34,079 bases of DNA from Candidatus Omnitrophota bacterium. Lineage in GTDB: Bacteria; Omnitrophota; Gorgyraeia; Duberdicusellales; Duberdicusellaceae. The notes beneath the pieces were generated by a model. It was not told the origin of the DNA and did no database searches. It saw only the letters and a list, made by a program, of their open reading frames with translations. The position numbers were made by a program, and so were the translations under genes. The stretch is from assembly GCA_016932855.1 (NCBI GenBank), contig JAFGCB010000042.1:1-34079 (forward strand). The letters are read 5' to 3'. The stretch's first letter is position 1; every line of letters starts with the position of its first letter. Below, piece by piece: positions 8,890 through 18,341 of the stretch.

Positions 8890-8948
8890 TCGTAAGCCGG
8901 TCAGGAATCTTTAGTCATTGCACGGATAGCTTTAAAAAGGAGCGTAAG

Positions 8949-10079
8949 ATGAAGCACACTTATTTGATGACCCCCGGTCCTTCACCTTTGGCAGGCCCTG
9001 TTAAAGAAGCTTTAGCGAAGGATATAATTCATCATCGAACAGATGAGTTCAAAAAGATTTTGCAGGAAGCTCATCAGGGTCTTAAATATGTATTTAGTAC
9101 AGACAACCCCGTTCTTATTCTAGCCTGTTCAGGAACAGGAGCCATGGAAGCCAGCGTTTCTAATCTCTTGTCCAGAAACGATAAAGCTTTAGTGATTGTA
9201 GGAGGAAAATTCGGACAGCGCTGGAAAGATATTTGTTCTAGTTACGGCGTTGAGACTGTTTGCATGGAGATTAACTGGGGCACTTCTCCTGATCCCAAAG
9301 AGATAGAAAGAATTCTTAATGACAGCCCCGATATAAAGGCGGTATACACTACTTTATGCGAGACATCCACCGCTACGGTATATGATATTAAGGCTATAGC
9401 CTCGATTACCAGAGACAGGGATGTCCTTCTTATAGTAGACGCCATAAGCGGTCTGGGGCAAGATGTGCTTAAGACCGATGAATGGGGAGTTGATGTGGTT
9501 GTCTCAGGTTCCCAGAAAGGGCTAATGCTTCCGCCGGGACTTTCTTTTATTTCCTTAAACCGTAAAGCCGAGGTTGCCCTAGCAACATCCAACCTTGCCA
9601 AATACTATTTTAGCTTAAAAAAGGCACTGAAATCATACCAGAATGACGATACCCCTTACACACCTTCGGTAAGTTTGGTGGTTGCCTTGAATGAGAGTCT
9701 AAAGATCATAAAAGAGGATGGATTAGAGAACCGCTGGAAAGAGTTTCAAAAGATTGCCCAAGCTACGCAGGATGCCCTTAAGGAGCTGGGATTTTCTATT
9801 TTTTCCAAGAGCCCTTCTTTTTCGGTTACTGCAGCGGCCATAGAGGGAATAGATACACAAGCTATCGTTAAAAAGATGCGTAAGGAATACGGGATAAGCA
9901 TTGCCGGCGGCCAGGATGCTCTTAAGGGAAAAATTATCCGCATAGCTCATATGGGTTATATAAATTCTCAGGATGTGATTATGTGTTTGTCGATTTTAGA
10001 AAAGGTCTTAGCGGATTTAGGAGCTTCTATAGAGATAGGCAGCAGCCTTAAGGCTTTTCAGGAGGCCTATTATGGCTAA
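8949..10079 (+). CDS. Class V PLP-dependent aminotransferase (alanine-glyoxylate/serine-pyruvate type)
   Basis: A 376-residue fold-type I aminotransferase. It has the N-terminal TPGPSPL motif, the phosphate-binding SGTGAMEA, Asp in DAISGLG that contacts the pyridine nitrogen, and the Schiff-base lysine K190 in SGSQKG. This matches the serine-pyruvate/alanine-glyoxylate branch rather than SerC. It overlaps serA by eight bases, so the two are translationally coupled. I infer that it may supply the transamination step of serine metabolism, from 3-phosphohydroxypyruvate or hydroxypyruvate. The exact substrate cannot be read from the sequence. An AGGAG lies seven bases before the start. Confidence 0.88.
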   Translation: MKHTYLMTPGPSPLAGPVKEALAKDIIHHRTDEFKKILQEAHQGLKYVFSTDNPVLILACSGTGAMEASVSNLLSRNDKALVIVGGKFGQRWKDICSSYGVETVCMEINWGTSPDPKEIERILNDSPDIKAVYTTLCETSTATVYDIKAIASITRDRDVLLIVDAISGLGQDVLKTDEWGVDVVVSGSQKGLMLPPGLSFISLNRKAEVALATSNLAKYYFSLKKALKSYQNDDTPYTPSVSLVVALNESLKIIKEDGLENRWKEFQKIAQATQDALKELGFSIFSKSPSFSVTAAAIEGIDTQAIVKKMRKEYGISIAGGQDALKGKIIRIAHMGYINSQDVIMCLSILEKVLADLGASIEIGSSLKAFQEAYYG

Positions 10080-11661
10080 AGTTCTTATAAGTGATAAATT
10101 AGCTCAGGAAGGTATAGCTGTTTTAAAAAGCGAGCCTGATTTCCAGGTTGATGTAAAAACCGGTCTTAAGCCCGAGGAGCTTTCTTCTATTATAGGCGAT
10201 TACCAGGCTATTGTGGTACGAAGCGAGACCAAGCTTACAAAAGATATTATAGATAAGGCCCAGAATCTAAAAGTAATCGGCAGAGCCGGGGTTGGTTTGG
10301 ATAATGTAGATCTGGAGGAAGCTACCCAGAGGGGGATTATTGTTATGAATGCTCCTTCAGGCAATACGATATCGACCTGCGAGCAGGCATTCGCCCTTAT
10401 ACTTTCGTTATCAAGAAATATTGCCAAGGCTGATGCTTCGGTAAGAGAAGGCAAGTGGGAGCGTTCCAAGTTTAAAGGAGTCGAGCTTTACGGAAAGACT
10501 CTGGGTATAATCGGTTTGGGCAGGATCGGACGAGAAGTAGCCAAGCGTGCTCTTTCCTTTGGCATGAGGGTTATTTCTTTCGACCCTTTTATATCCGAAG
10601 ATGTGGCTAAAAGTATTGATGCAGAGCTAGTTGATTTAGAAAGGCTGTTAAAGAGCTCCGACTATATTACGATACATACTGCTTTAACCGACGAGACAGA
10701 GAATATGATTTCCCATAAGGAGTTTTCTTTAATGAAGCCCACTGCCAGAATTATAAATTCTGCTCGAGGCGGAATTATCGATGAGAAGGCCCTGTGTGAG
10801 GCGCTTAAAGATAAGAAAATTGCCGGAGCAGCTTTGGATGTCTATGGAAAAGAGCCTCCTGAAAAAAATGACCCTCTTTTTGGATTAGACAATATAGTGC
10901 TTAGCCCTCACTTGGGAGCATCGACCCAGGAGGCCCAAGTTAATGTAGCTGTTGAGATAGCCGAGTGCGTAAGAGACGCTCTTTACGGAAGGTCTTTGCG
11001 CAACGCGGTTAATTTTCCCACCCTTGAACCTGAAGTCTGGCAGGTGCTTTCTCCTTATATCGGCTTAGCCGAAAAGATGGGTCTTATTTCCAGTCAACTT
11101 ATTAAAGGCCGGGTTAAAGAGGTCGTGCTTACTTATGCAGGAGAGTTTATTTCTTTTAATCTTGCCCCGGTAAGTTCGGCCGTGGTCAAAGGCCTTCTTT
11201 CCCCGGTTATGGAGGAGACGGTTAATTTTGTCAATTCTTTGAATTTAGCTAAAGAGAGGGGCATAAAAGTGGAAGTCGTTAAATCTTCCGAAGGCACCGA
11301 CTACGTAAATTCGGTGTCCTTGTTGCTTAAATCCGATAAAGAAAGAGTTTCTTTAGAAGGAACCCTTTTTGCCAATAAGTCCGCCCGCATTGTCAAGATA
11401 AACGATTTTTACCTAGAGGTTGTGCCTTCGGAATTCATGGTATTTATAGAAAATCGGGATAAACCGGGCGTGATCGGAAAATTAGGCACTATTTTGGGTA
11501 AGCACCAGATTAATATCGCCAGCATGGGCTTTGGAAGAAAGCAAAAGGGCGGAGATGCCCTTACCGTGCTCACGGTAGATAGCCCTTTGACCGAGGAGAT
11601 TGTAAAAGAGATATTATCCGGCGACGATAAATTCATCTCCCTAAAATTTATAAAGGCATAA
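10072..11661 (+). CDS. serA: D-3-phosphoglycerate dehydrogenase (long form with ACT domain)
   Basis: This enzyme oxidises 3-phosphoglycerate to 3-phosphohydroxypyruvate, the first step of serine biosynthesis. It is 529 residues, the usual length of the long form. Visible features are the NAD-binding GLGRIG (148-153) with Asp171 after beta-2, which favours NAD, and the catalytic Arg232 (NSARGG), Glu261 (YGKEPPE) and His280 (LSPHLGAS). An intervening ASB-type domain (about 320-450) and a C-terminal ACT domain (about 457-529, FIENRDKPGVIGKLG) follow. The ACT domain is usually the serine-feedback site. The ATG lies inside the 3' end of the aminotransferase gene, with AGGAGG at 10060-10065. Confidence 0.95.
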   Translation: MAKVLISDKLAQEGIAVLKSEPDFQVDVKTGLKPEELSSIIGDYQAIVVRSETKLTKDIIDKAQNLKVIGRAGVGLDNVDLEEATQRGIIVMNAPSGNTISTCEQAFALILSLSRNIAKADASVREGKWERSKFKGVELYGKTLGIIGLGRIGREVAKRALSFGMRVISFDPFISEDVAKSIDAELVDLERLLKSSDYITIHTALTDETENMISHKEFSLMKPTARIINSARGGIIDEKALCEALKDKKIAGAALDVYGKEPPEKNDPLFGLDNIVLSPHLGASTQEAQVNVAVEIAECVRDALYGRSLRNAVNFPTLEPEVWQVLSPYIGLAEKMGLISSQLIKGRVKEVVLTYAGEFISFNLAPVSSAVVKGLLSPVMEETVNFVNSLNLAKERGIKVEVVKSSEGTDYVNSVSLLLKSDKERVSLEGTLFANKSARIVKINDFYLEVVPSEFMVFIENRDKPGVIGKLGTILGKHQINIASMGFGRKQKGGDALTVLTVDSPLTEEIVKEILSGDDKFISLKFIKA

Positions 11662-11703
11662 TCCCGGCTTAAGATTGATTTTTATTGTTTACGCGGATGA
11701 AGT

Positions 11704-12537
11704 ATGCTTAAAAGAGTTTTTATATTTGTTTTTTTACTTTTTGGTTCTTCCGCTTTCTTGTTTTCGCAACAGACCCAGCCCCTGAAATCAACTATAGTCA
11801 CCATAAAGGATTGCAAGGCCTGTTCGACAGAATTGACCGAGAAATTCTTAAGAAGTATATTTCAGAATCTGGATTTTAAGAAGATTGACTATAAAGAGAA
11901 AGAAGCCCAGGGTCTTATCAAGACGCTTAAGCCTAAAACGCTTCCTTTGTTTATATTTGGTTTAGATATCGAGTCCGAGGCTAACTTTCCAAAGCTAAAC
12001 AAGCTTCTGGTAAAGAAGGACGCCTTATATATGCTTAAACCCGAACTTTCGGGTATTTTTTATTTTTTGGATAGGCCCCTTATTTCCAAGAGAATAGATT
12101 TGTTTGTAAACCTCTATGATGATCAGGCAGCCAGTATACTAAAAAGCATAAAGCAAAAGGCCGGGCGCGAAGGGCTTACTTTAGAACTGCATTTTATTTT
12201 TAATAAAGATAATAAGCCTGAGGTTGAGGAAGTTTTAAGAATACTGAGCGTAAAGCATTTATATCCCGGAAAGTTTTGGGAGTATTTATTTAATAGACTT
12301 CAAAATATTAGAAGCAGCTTCTGGAATATAGCTTTGCAACGACTCGGTGTCGATATTGATAAAATTGTCGATTTCTCCTTATCCCAAAAGGCTGCCAAAC
12401 TTTTGGAAGAAAACAGGTCTTTAACCCAGGAACTAGAGATCAGGCAGTCCTCGGTTATCTTAGTCAATAACCGGCAAATATTTAATATAGTAAGCAGCAG
12501 CCAGCCTTTAGATGATTTATTAGAAAGGCTTGAGTAA
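11704..12537 (+). CDS. Secreted thioredoxin-like protein, possibly two thioredoxin folds
   Basis: The 277-residue product starts with a clear signal peptide (hydrophobic to about residue 20, then SQQTQ). Residues ~28-120 resemble a thioredoxin/glutaredoxin-like fold with one CxxC (Cys37-Lys-Ala-Cys40) near the start. Residues ~130-277 look like a DsbA-type domain: a first strand RIDLFVNLYDD without a CxxC, a helical insertion, and a late SVILVNNRQIF that resembles the DsbA strand carrying the cis-Pro region. I infer a periplasmic redox or disulfide role, but the second domain lacks the active cysteines and may only bind. The gene lies 42 bases after serA and may share its transcript. I do not recognise a named family. 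Confidence 0.6.
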   Translation: MLKRVFIFVFLLFGSSAFLFSQQTQPLKSTIVTIKDCKACSTELTEKFLRSIFQNLDFKKIDYKEKEAQGLIKTLKPKTLPLFIFGLDIESEANFPKLNKLLVKKDALYMLKPELSGIFYFLDRPLISKRIDLFVNLYDDQAASILKSIKQKAGREGLTLELHFIFNKDNKPEVEEVLRILSVKHLYPGKFWEYLFNRLQNIRSSFWNIALQRLGVDIDKIVDFSLSQKAAKLLEENRSLTQELEIRQSSVILVNNRQIFNIVSSSQPLDDLLERLE

Positions 12538-12552
12538 GGGGTAATGTCAAAA

Positions 12553-12610
12553 CTTGCATGGAAGGATGAGAGAAAAATTATTGATTTTAAAGGACTATTT
12601 TTCATGCAAG
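12553..12610 (+). other. Hairpin just after the thioredoxin-like gene
   Basis: CTTGCATG (12553-12560) and CATGCAAG (12603-12610) are perfect complements, and the stem extends to 11 pairs with one G-U. The loop is 36 bases. No T-run follows, so it is not a classical terminator. It may stabilise the 3' end of the mRNA. Confidence 0.5.
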
Positions 12611-12618
12611 GAGGCAGG

Positions 12619-12775
12619 AAATTCAAAACTCAGAATTCAAAATGCAAAATTGCAATTCAAAAGTCAAAAGTTGGGGAAGATTTGGCATATATTTTAAAAA
12701 ACATCTAAAATATCAGGATTTCTGAAAATTTTGAATTTTAACTTGAACTTTTGACTTTTGTCTTTTGATTTTTGT
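12619..12775 (+). repeat. ~150-bp interspersed element, copy B
   Basis: This is the partner of 7025-7182 in the opposite orientation. The shared order is AAATTCAAAACT, GCAAAATTGCAATTCAA, CAAAAGTTGG, a CATATTTT core, TAAAATATC then GGATT, and GACTTTTG words. The two copies are almost identical at this end and more diverged in the core. It occupies most of the gap in front of purA. No reading frame, terminal transposon repeat or clear target duplication is visible. Confidence 0.8.
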
Positions 12776-12783
12776 CTTATTAA

Positions 12784-14100
<1,317 letters not shown>

Positions 14101-14105
14101 AATGA

Positions 14106-14263
14106 GGTCTAGATTTAGGGAGCATAGTGAACGTAAATCTATGACCGAATTTTACCCCGCGCCTTTGTCTTATTTATGCTGAATGGCTCAAGGGCGCGGG
14201 GTCAATTCAGCCGAATCACTTACGAGCACTGTGTTCCCTAAGTGATGGCTTCATTGAAGGAGG
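14106..14263 (+). promoter_or_regulatory. Structured leader of hppA: candidate cis-regulatory RNA
   Basis: Hairpin 1: GGTC and AGATTTA (14106-14117) pair with TAAATCT and GACC (14134-14146). Hairpin 2: ACCCCGCGCC (14154-14163) pairs perfectly with GGCGCGGGGT (14193-14202), and the next four bases also pair with one G-U. Hairpin 3: AGCC..ATCACTTA.GAGCA pairs with TGTTC..TAAGTGATGGCT (14209-14250) just upstream of the AGGAGG at 14258-14263. An alternative helix, GCTGAAT (14178-14184) with ATTCAGC (14205-14211), would break hairpin 2 and the base of hairpin 3. No T-run follows hairpin 2. Two-state folding is inferred from complementarity only. The ligand is unknown, and no known riboswitch class was recognised. 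Confidence 0.5.
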
Positions 14264-14271
14264 TAGTTTAA

Positions 14272-16362
14272 ATGGATTTGCTTTGGCTTGTGCCGCTGGG
14301 TTCAGTTATTGCTTTGGGGTTTTGTGCCTATCTTGTCCGGTGGATATTTAAACAGCCCGAGGGCAATGAAAAAATGAAGGAAATTGCCCGCTATGTTTCC
14401 GAAGGGTCAAGAAGCTATCTTAAGCAGCAGTATAAAATCGTATCTTTGTTTTTTGTAATTGTTTTCTTTATTCTTTTGGTCATGGCCCTTAAGGGCTTTT
14501 TGGTAATTTTTGTGCCTTTTGCTTTTATAACCGGCGGTTTCTGGTCGGCTCTGTGCGGATGGATTGGTATGTGGATTGCTACCAATTCTTCCAGTCGTAC
14601 AGCACAGGCGGCAAGCCAGAGCCTTAACTCCGGTTTAAAAGTTGCTTTTTCTTCGGGTACTGTTATGGGGTTTATGGTTGTGGGTTTTGGCTTATTGGAT
14701 TTGGCAATTTGGTATTACATACTTGATTGGTGGTACCGTACCCATACCCTTCCGGTCGGCTTTGATAAGTTGACAGCCATTACTTCTACTATGCTTTGTT
14801 TTGGCATGGGCGCTTCAAGTTACGCTCTCTTTGCCAGGGTTGGAGGAGGAATTTATACCAAGGCCGCGGATGTAGGAGCAGACCTTGTGGGTAAAGTTGA
14901 AGAGGGTTTACCTGAGGATGACCCTCGAAATCCGGCGGTTATCGCCGACCAGGTCGGTGATAACGTAGGAGATGTGGCAGGGATGGGAGCTGATTTGTAC
15001 GAATCTTATGTAGACTCAATTGTCGCTACCATGGCTTTGGCAGCTACGGCCGGCTTGGGTCTTAAAGGAATCATTACTCCTATGCTCATGGCTGTTTGCG
15101 GAGTTGTCGCCTCGGTAATCGGTTTCTTCATGGTGAAAACCAAGAAGGAGACCCAGAAAGACTTAATTTTTGCTCTTCGTAAAGGAGTTATTACCGCGGC
15201 TATACTAATTGTAGTTTTTTCATATTTTTTGGTTTTGAATATTTTAGGAAAACAGCATTTAGGAATATGGGCAGCGGTAATTTGCGGGTTAGTCGCCGGG
15301 ATATTCTTAGGTATTGCTACGGAATATTTCACTTCGCATTCTTTTAAGCCCACCCGTAAACTTGCGCAGAGTGCCGTAACCGGACCGGCCACTTTGATTA
15401 TCGCAGGTATATCCTTGGGTATGCTTTCAACAGTGCCCTCGGTTCTTTTGATATGTCTTGCGGTCTTAGGCAGCTTTTATTTTGCCGGAGGGGCCTCTAA
15501 TTACGGATTTGGTTTATACGGAGTGGGTATTGCCGCAGTCGGTCTTTTGTCCACATTAGGAATTACCCTTGCTTCAGATGCTTACGGCCCTGTAGCCGAT
15601 AATGCCGGAGGAAACGCTGAGATGGCCGGTCTTTCCGAAAATATCCGGGCCAGAACCGATCAGCTGGATTCTTTAGGCAATACCACTGCTGCTACCGGTA
15701 AAGGATTTGCCATAGGCTCAGCTGCGCTTACCGCGCTTGCGCTTGTTGTGGCCTATAAGGAAAGAGTAGAGATATTAGGCACTCCCATGGAGCTTTCGCT
15801 TCTTTCGCCTCGTCTTTTAATCGGCTTATTTATAGGAGGAGTAATGCCTTTTGTTTTCTGTTCTCTTACCTTGCAGGCCGTCGGTCTTACGGCCCAGGAG
15901 ATTATAAAAGAAGTTAGGATTCAGTTCAAAGAAATCAAGGGGCTAATGGAAGGAAAGAGTAAGGCTGATTATGCCCGATGCGTTCAAATTACAACTAAGG
16001 CCGCCCAGCGCCAGATGATTCTGCCGGCGCTTTCGGCAATAGTTGTTCCGGTGGCCGTAGGAATACTTTTAGGTATTGAAGCGGTGGCAGGGCTTTTGAT
16101 GGGGTCTTTAGTATGTGGTTTTGTGCTTGCTGTTATGATGGCTAATGCCGGAGGGGCTTGGGATAACGCCAAGAAGTTTATTGAAGAAGGAAATTTAGGA
16201 GGCAAAGGTTCTTTAGTCCATAAAGCAGCTGTGGTGGGAGATACGGTAGGAGATCCCTTTAAAGATACGGCCGGACCTTCTTTAAATATCTTGCTTAAGC
16301 TGATGTCCATGGTTTCCATAGTATTTAGCAGTTTTATAATTCAATTCAGCCTGTTTAAATAG
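14272..16362 (+). CDS. hppA: Membrane-bound ion-pumping pyrophosphatase, K+-dependent type
   Basis: A 696-residue, many-helix membrane protein that hydrolyses PPi and pumps H+ or Na+ across the inner membrane. The substrate-binding motif [11 protein letters not shown] is at 200-210, with further conserved acidic motifs ([17 protein letters not shown] and GNAEMAG preceded by DNAGG). In [10 protein letters not shown] (469-478) the residue that separates the subtypes is Ala473, with Gly at 476. That indicates a K+-dependent enzyme, because K+-independent ones have Lys there. Whether it pumps Na+ or H+ cannot be decided by eye. It would recover energy from PPi made in biosynthesis. It has a strong AGGAGG and a 171-base structured leader. 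Confidence 0.96.
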   Translation: MDLLWLVPLGSVIALGFCAYLVRWIFKQPEGNEKMKEIARYVSEGSRSYLKQQYKIVSLFFVIVFFILLVMALKGFLVIFVPFAFITGGFWSALCGWIGMWIATNSSSRTAQAASQSLNSGLKVAFSSGTVMGFMVVGFGLLDLAIWYYILDWWYRTHTLPVGFDKLTAITSTMLCFGMGASSYALFARVGGGIYTKAADVGADLVGKVEEGLPEDDPRNPAVIADQVGDNVGDVAGMGADLYESYVDSIVATMALAATAGLGLKGIITPMLMAVCGVVASVIGFFMVKTKKETQKDLIFALRKGVITAAILIVVFSYFLVLNILGKQHLGIWAAVICGLVAGIFLGIATEYFTSHSFKPTRKLAQSAVTGPATLIIAGISLGMLSTVPSVLLICLAVLGSFYFAGGASNYGFGLYGVGIAAVGLLSTLGITLASDAYGPVADNAGGNAEMAGLSENIRARTDQLDSLGNTTAATGKGFAIGSAALTALALVVAYKERVEILGTPMELSLLSPRLLIGLFIGGVMPFVFCSLTLQAVGLTAQEIIKEVRIQFKEIKGLMEGKSKADYARCVQITTKAAQRQMILPALSAIVVPVAVGILLGIEAVAGLLMGSLVCGFVLAVMMANAGGAWDNAKKFIEEGNLGGKGSLVHKAAVVGDTVGDPFKDTAGPSLNILLKLMSMVSIVFSSFIIQFSLFK

Positions 16363-16441
16363 ACCGGCTTAAGGCCTTTCGGATAGTGAAAATATCAAGT
16401 AAAATAAGGAAAAAGTGCCCAAGGGCTTAATGTAAATGGGC

Positions 16442-16470
16442 TTGACTCTAAATTAGGCCTATGATAATAT
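16442..16470 (+). promoter_or_regulatory. Probable promoter of the OmpA-like gene
   Basis: TTGACT (16442-16447) and TAATAT (16465-16470) are spaced by 17 bases; GATAAT at 16463-16468 is an alternative -10 box. Transcription would begin about 20 bases before the ATG, just 5' of the AAGGGG ribosome binding site. Confidence 0.5.
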
Positions 16471-16495
16471 ACTTTTACTAATCAAAGGGGTTAAT

Positions 16496-17164
16496 ATGAG
16501 ATATGCAAAAATAGTTCGTCAGGTGTTATGTTATTTTTTGCTTTTTACTTTCTTGAGCGGCTGTGCTTTGGTCATCCAGAAGGGAAGGCGGTCTGATCTT
16601 ACAAAAATTAAAACCTTAAAAGGCGAAGTAAGCGCTCTTGAAAGAGAACTTTCCGAACTTAGGAATGCTAAATCTTTACTGGAGGGCAAGCTCTCTCAAG
16701 AGATTAAGGATAAACAGGTAAAGCTTGATATGCAGGAGAGAGGCTTGGTTATCACTGTGTTAGGAGAAATACTTTTTGATTCGGGCAAGGATGTATTAAG
16801 GAAAGAAAGTTATTCTATTCTGGATAAGATATTAGATATCCTTAAAGATGAACTTCGAGAGCACAGAATAGGCGTTGAAGGCCACACTGATAACCAGCCT
16901 ATAAAATATTCAGCTTGGAAATCCAATTGGGAGCTGTCTTCCCATAGGGCCTTAAGCGTTTTATATTATTTAAAAGATAACGGTGTTAAGCCCGATCGTC
17001 TATCGGCTATCGGCTACGGAGAATACAGGCCGGTCGCCTCTAATGATACTCAAGAAGGCAGACAATTAAACAGAAGGGTTGAGATTGTTATTTTGCCCAG
17101 GCTGGTTAAGAAGCTAGAGCTTGAAGACGTCGATTTAGAAGAATCCGAAGAGCTTCTTAAATAG
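16496..17164 (+). CDS. OmpA-family peptidoglycan-binding lipoprotein
   Basis: A 222-residue protein with a lipoprotein signal (hydrophobic 10-20, lipobox LSGC, Cys23). A coiled coil follows at about 35-75 (LKGEVSALERELSEL). An OmpA C-terminal domain fills about 78-205: ILFDSGKDVLRKES, GVEGHTDNQPIK, NWELSSHRALSVLYYL, SAIGYGEYRP and NRRVEIVI. The conserved Asp and Arg of the diaminopimelate site (HTDNQP and the NRRVE Arg) are present. It should tether a membrane to peptidoglycan. The coiled coil plus WELSSHRA spacing resembles the OmpA/MotB-like group more than Pal. The signal could also act as a membrane anchor, so outer-membrane placement is inferred. It is followed 26 bases later by a small membrane coiled-coil gene. 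Confidence 0.85.
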   Translation: MRYAKIVRQVLCYFLLFTFLSGCALVIQKGRRSDLTKIKTLKGEVSALERELSELRNAKSLLEGKLSQEIKDKQVKLDMQERGLVITVLGEILFDSGKDVLRKESYSILDKILDILKDELREHRIGVEGHTDNQPIKYSAWKSNWELSSHRALSVLYYLKDNGVKPDRLSAIGYGEYRPVASNDTQEGRQLNRRVEIVILPRLVKKLELEDVDLEESEELLK

Positions 17165-17190
17165 TCGTTAGCAAAAGATAAGGAGAGAAA

Positions 17191-17544
17191 ATGAAGAATT
17201 CCCCGATAATCGGAGTGTTTTTGGGAGTTATTGTAGTGCTTTTGATTATTATTTTTTCTTTAGGTTATCAGCTTAATAAGACCCACACTTTGTCCGGCCA
17301 GGAGGCTACCCGTAGAATAAAGGCGGAGGAGCAGGTTGAGGGGTTAAGCAAACAGCTTGAGACTTTGAAAGAGGAAGTAGTGGACTTGCAGATGAAGATA
17401 GTGGAAACTCAAGGGCTAGTTGATTTAAAAGACAAATATATAGAAGATCTTGAGTTTGAGATGAATAAGCTGGAGAAATTTAAGGATAAGTTGGAAGAAG
17501 ACTTAAAGGAAGAGCTTATAAATAAAGATAAAAGTATTCGCTAA
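17191..17544 (+). CDS. Small single-pass membrane protein with a long coiled coil
   Basis: I do not recognise this family. The 117-residue product has one transmembrane helix at about residues 6-26 (IIGVFLGVIVVLLIIIF). The rest is a highly charged coiled coil (EQVEGLSKQLETLKEEVVDL, LEFEMNKLEKFKDKLEEDL). The start is well supported by AAGGAGAG seven bases upstream. It lies 26 bases after the OmpA-like lipoprotein and just before a terminator. The two therefore probably form a two-gene operon and may work together at the cell envelope. The association is inference. Confidence 0.7.
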   Translation: MKNSPIIGVFLGVIVVLLIIIFSLGYQLNKTHTLSGQEATRRIKAEEQVEGLSKQLETLKEEVVDLQMKIVETQGLVDLKDKYIEDLEFEMNKLEKFKDKLEEDLKEELINKDKSIR

Positions 17545-17579
17545 GCTTAGCAGAGAAAGTATTTTTGCATTACTATAAT

Positions 17580-17605
17580 GGGGGCCTCAGGCCCCCAAAA
17601 TTTTT
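17580..17605 (+). terminator. Intrinsic terminator
   Basis: GGGGGCC (17580-17586), loop TCA and GGCCCCC (17590-17596) form a perfect seven-pair GC stem followed by AAAATTTTTG. The four A before the five T are not ideal, but the position after the coiled-coil gene and before uppS fits a transcription stop. Confidence 0.65.
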
Positions 17606-17624
17606 GTCAACTTGTACCTGATTC

Positions 17625-18341
17625 ATGGATAAAAGTATTCCCAGGCACATAGCGATAATAATGGACGGAAACGGCCGCTGGGCAAGGAAAAGAGGCTTGC
17701 CTCGTAACATCGGCCATAAAAAGGGAATGGAAAACGCGGAAAAAATCTTAGACTATGCACATAACAGAGGCGTAAAGATACTTAGCCTTTTTACCTTTTC
17801 TACCGAGAACTGGACAAGACCCAGGGAAGAGATTGGTTTTTTGTTTTCCAGCTTAAAAGAGTACCTTAAGAAAAAGAAAAAGAAATTAATGGACGAAAAC
17901 ATCCGGCTGAATCTCATGGGAAGGAAAGATAATCTACCTCAAGATTTACTTGCCCAGATTGATGATGTAGAGGCTGCCACGCGTAACAATAAGGATTTTG
18001 TCATAAACCTGGTTTTTAATTACGGCGGCAGAGCTGAAATAGTCGATGCTGCTAATAAAATACTTTTGGGATTTAAACAAGGTAAGATTAAAGACTCCGG
18101 TATTACTGAAGAGAATTTTCAGAATTATCTCTATAGCCCCTTTGTGCCTGATGTGGATTTGTTGATTCGGACATCGGGAGAGCAGAGGATCAGCAATTTT
18201 CTTCTTTGGAGAGCTGCCTACTGCGAGATCTATTTCACCAAAACCCTATGGCCTGATTTCGGGCCCAAAGATTTTGATAAGGCCTTAGAGGAATTTGCAA
18301 AAAGAGACAGACGTTTCGGAGGAATCAAAACTCATGTATAA
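17625..18341 (+). CDS. uppS: Isoprenyl transferase (undecaprenyl diphosphate synthase family)
   Basis: A 238-residue cis-prenyltransferase that extends farnesyl-PP with isopentenyl-PP to make the C55 carrier for peptidoglycan and LPS. The hallmark IMDGNGRWA holds catalytic Asp14. Also visible are LFTFSTENWTRP, then LIRTSGEQRISNFLLW, AAYCEIYF, the LWPDF motif and the C-terminal RDRRFGG, all typical of the family. The next gene, cdsA, overlaps by eight bases, and dxr and ispG follow. It thus belongs to an isoprenoid/phospholipid cluster common in bacteria. No clear Shine-Dalgarno sequence is seen, and the ATG lies only 20 bases after the terminator. Confidence 0.95.
   Translation: MDKSIPRHIAIIMDGNGRWARKRGLPRNIGHKKGMENAEKILDYAHNRGVKILSLFTFSTENWTRPREEIGFLFSSLKEYLKKKKKKLMDENIRLNLMGRKDNLPQDLLAQIDDVEAATRNNKDFVINLVFNYGGRAEIVDAANKILLGFKQGKIKDSGITEENFQNYLYSPFVPDVDLLIRTSGEQRISNFLLWRAAYCEIYFTKTLWPDFGPKDFDKALEEFAKRDRRFGGIKTHV

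Noticed and set aside
14154-14202. Intrinsic terminator of purA
   Set aside because: The GC-rich hairpin is followed by CAATTCAG and no run of T.
14154-14211. H-type pseudoknot in the hppA leader (hairpin 2 loop with 14205-14211)
   Set aside because: Only two bases would have to span a stem of 10-14 pairs, which is sterically unlikely. An alternative exclusive helix is the better reading.
18295-18297. TTG start of cdsA
   Set aside because: The ATG at 18334 has a GGAGG at good distance and gives the usual eight-base coupling with uppS.
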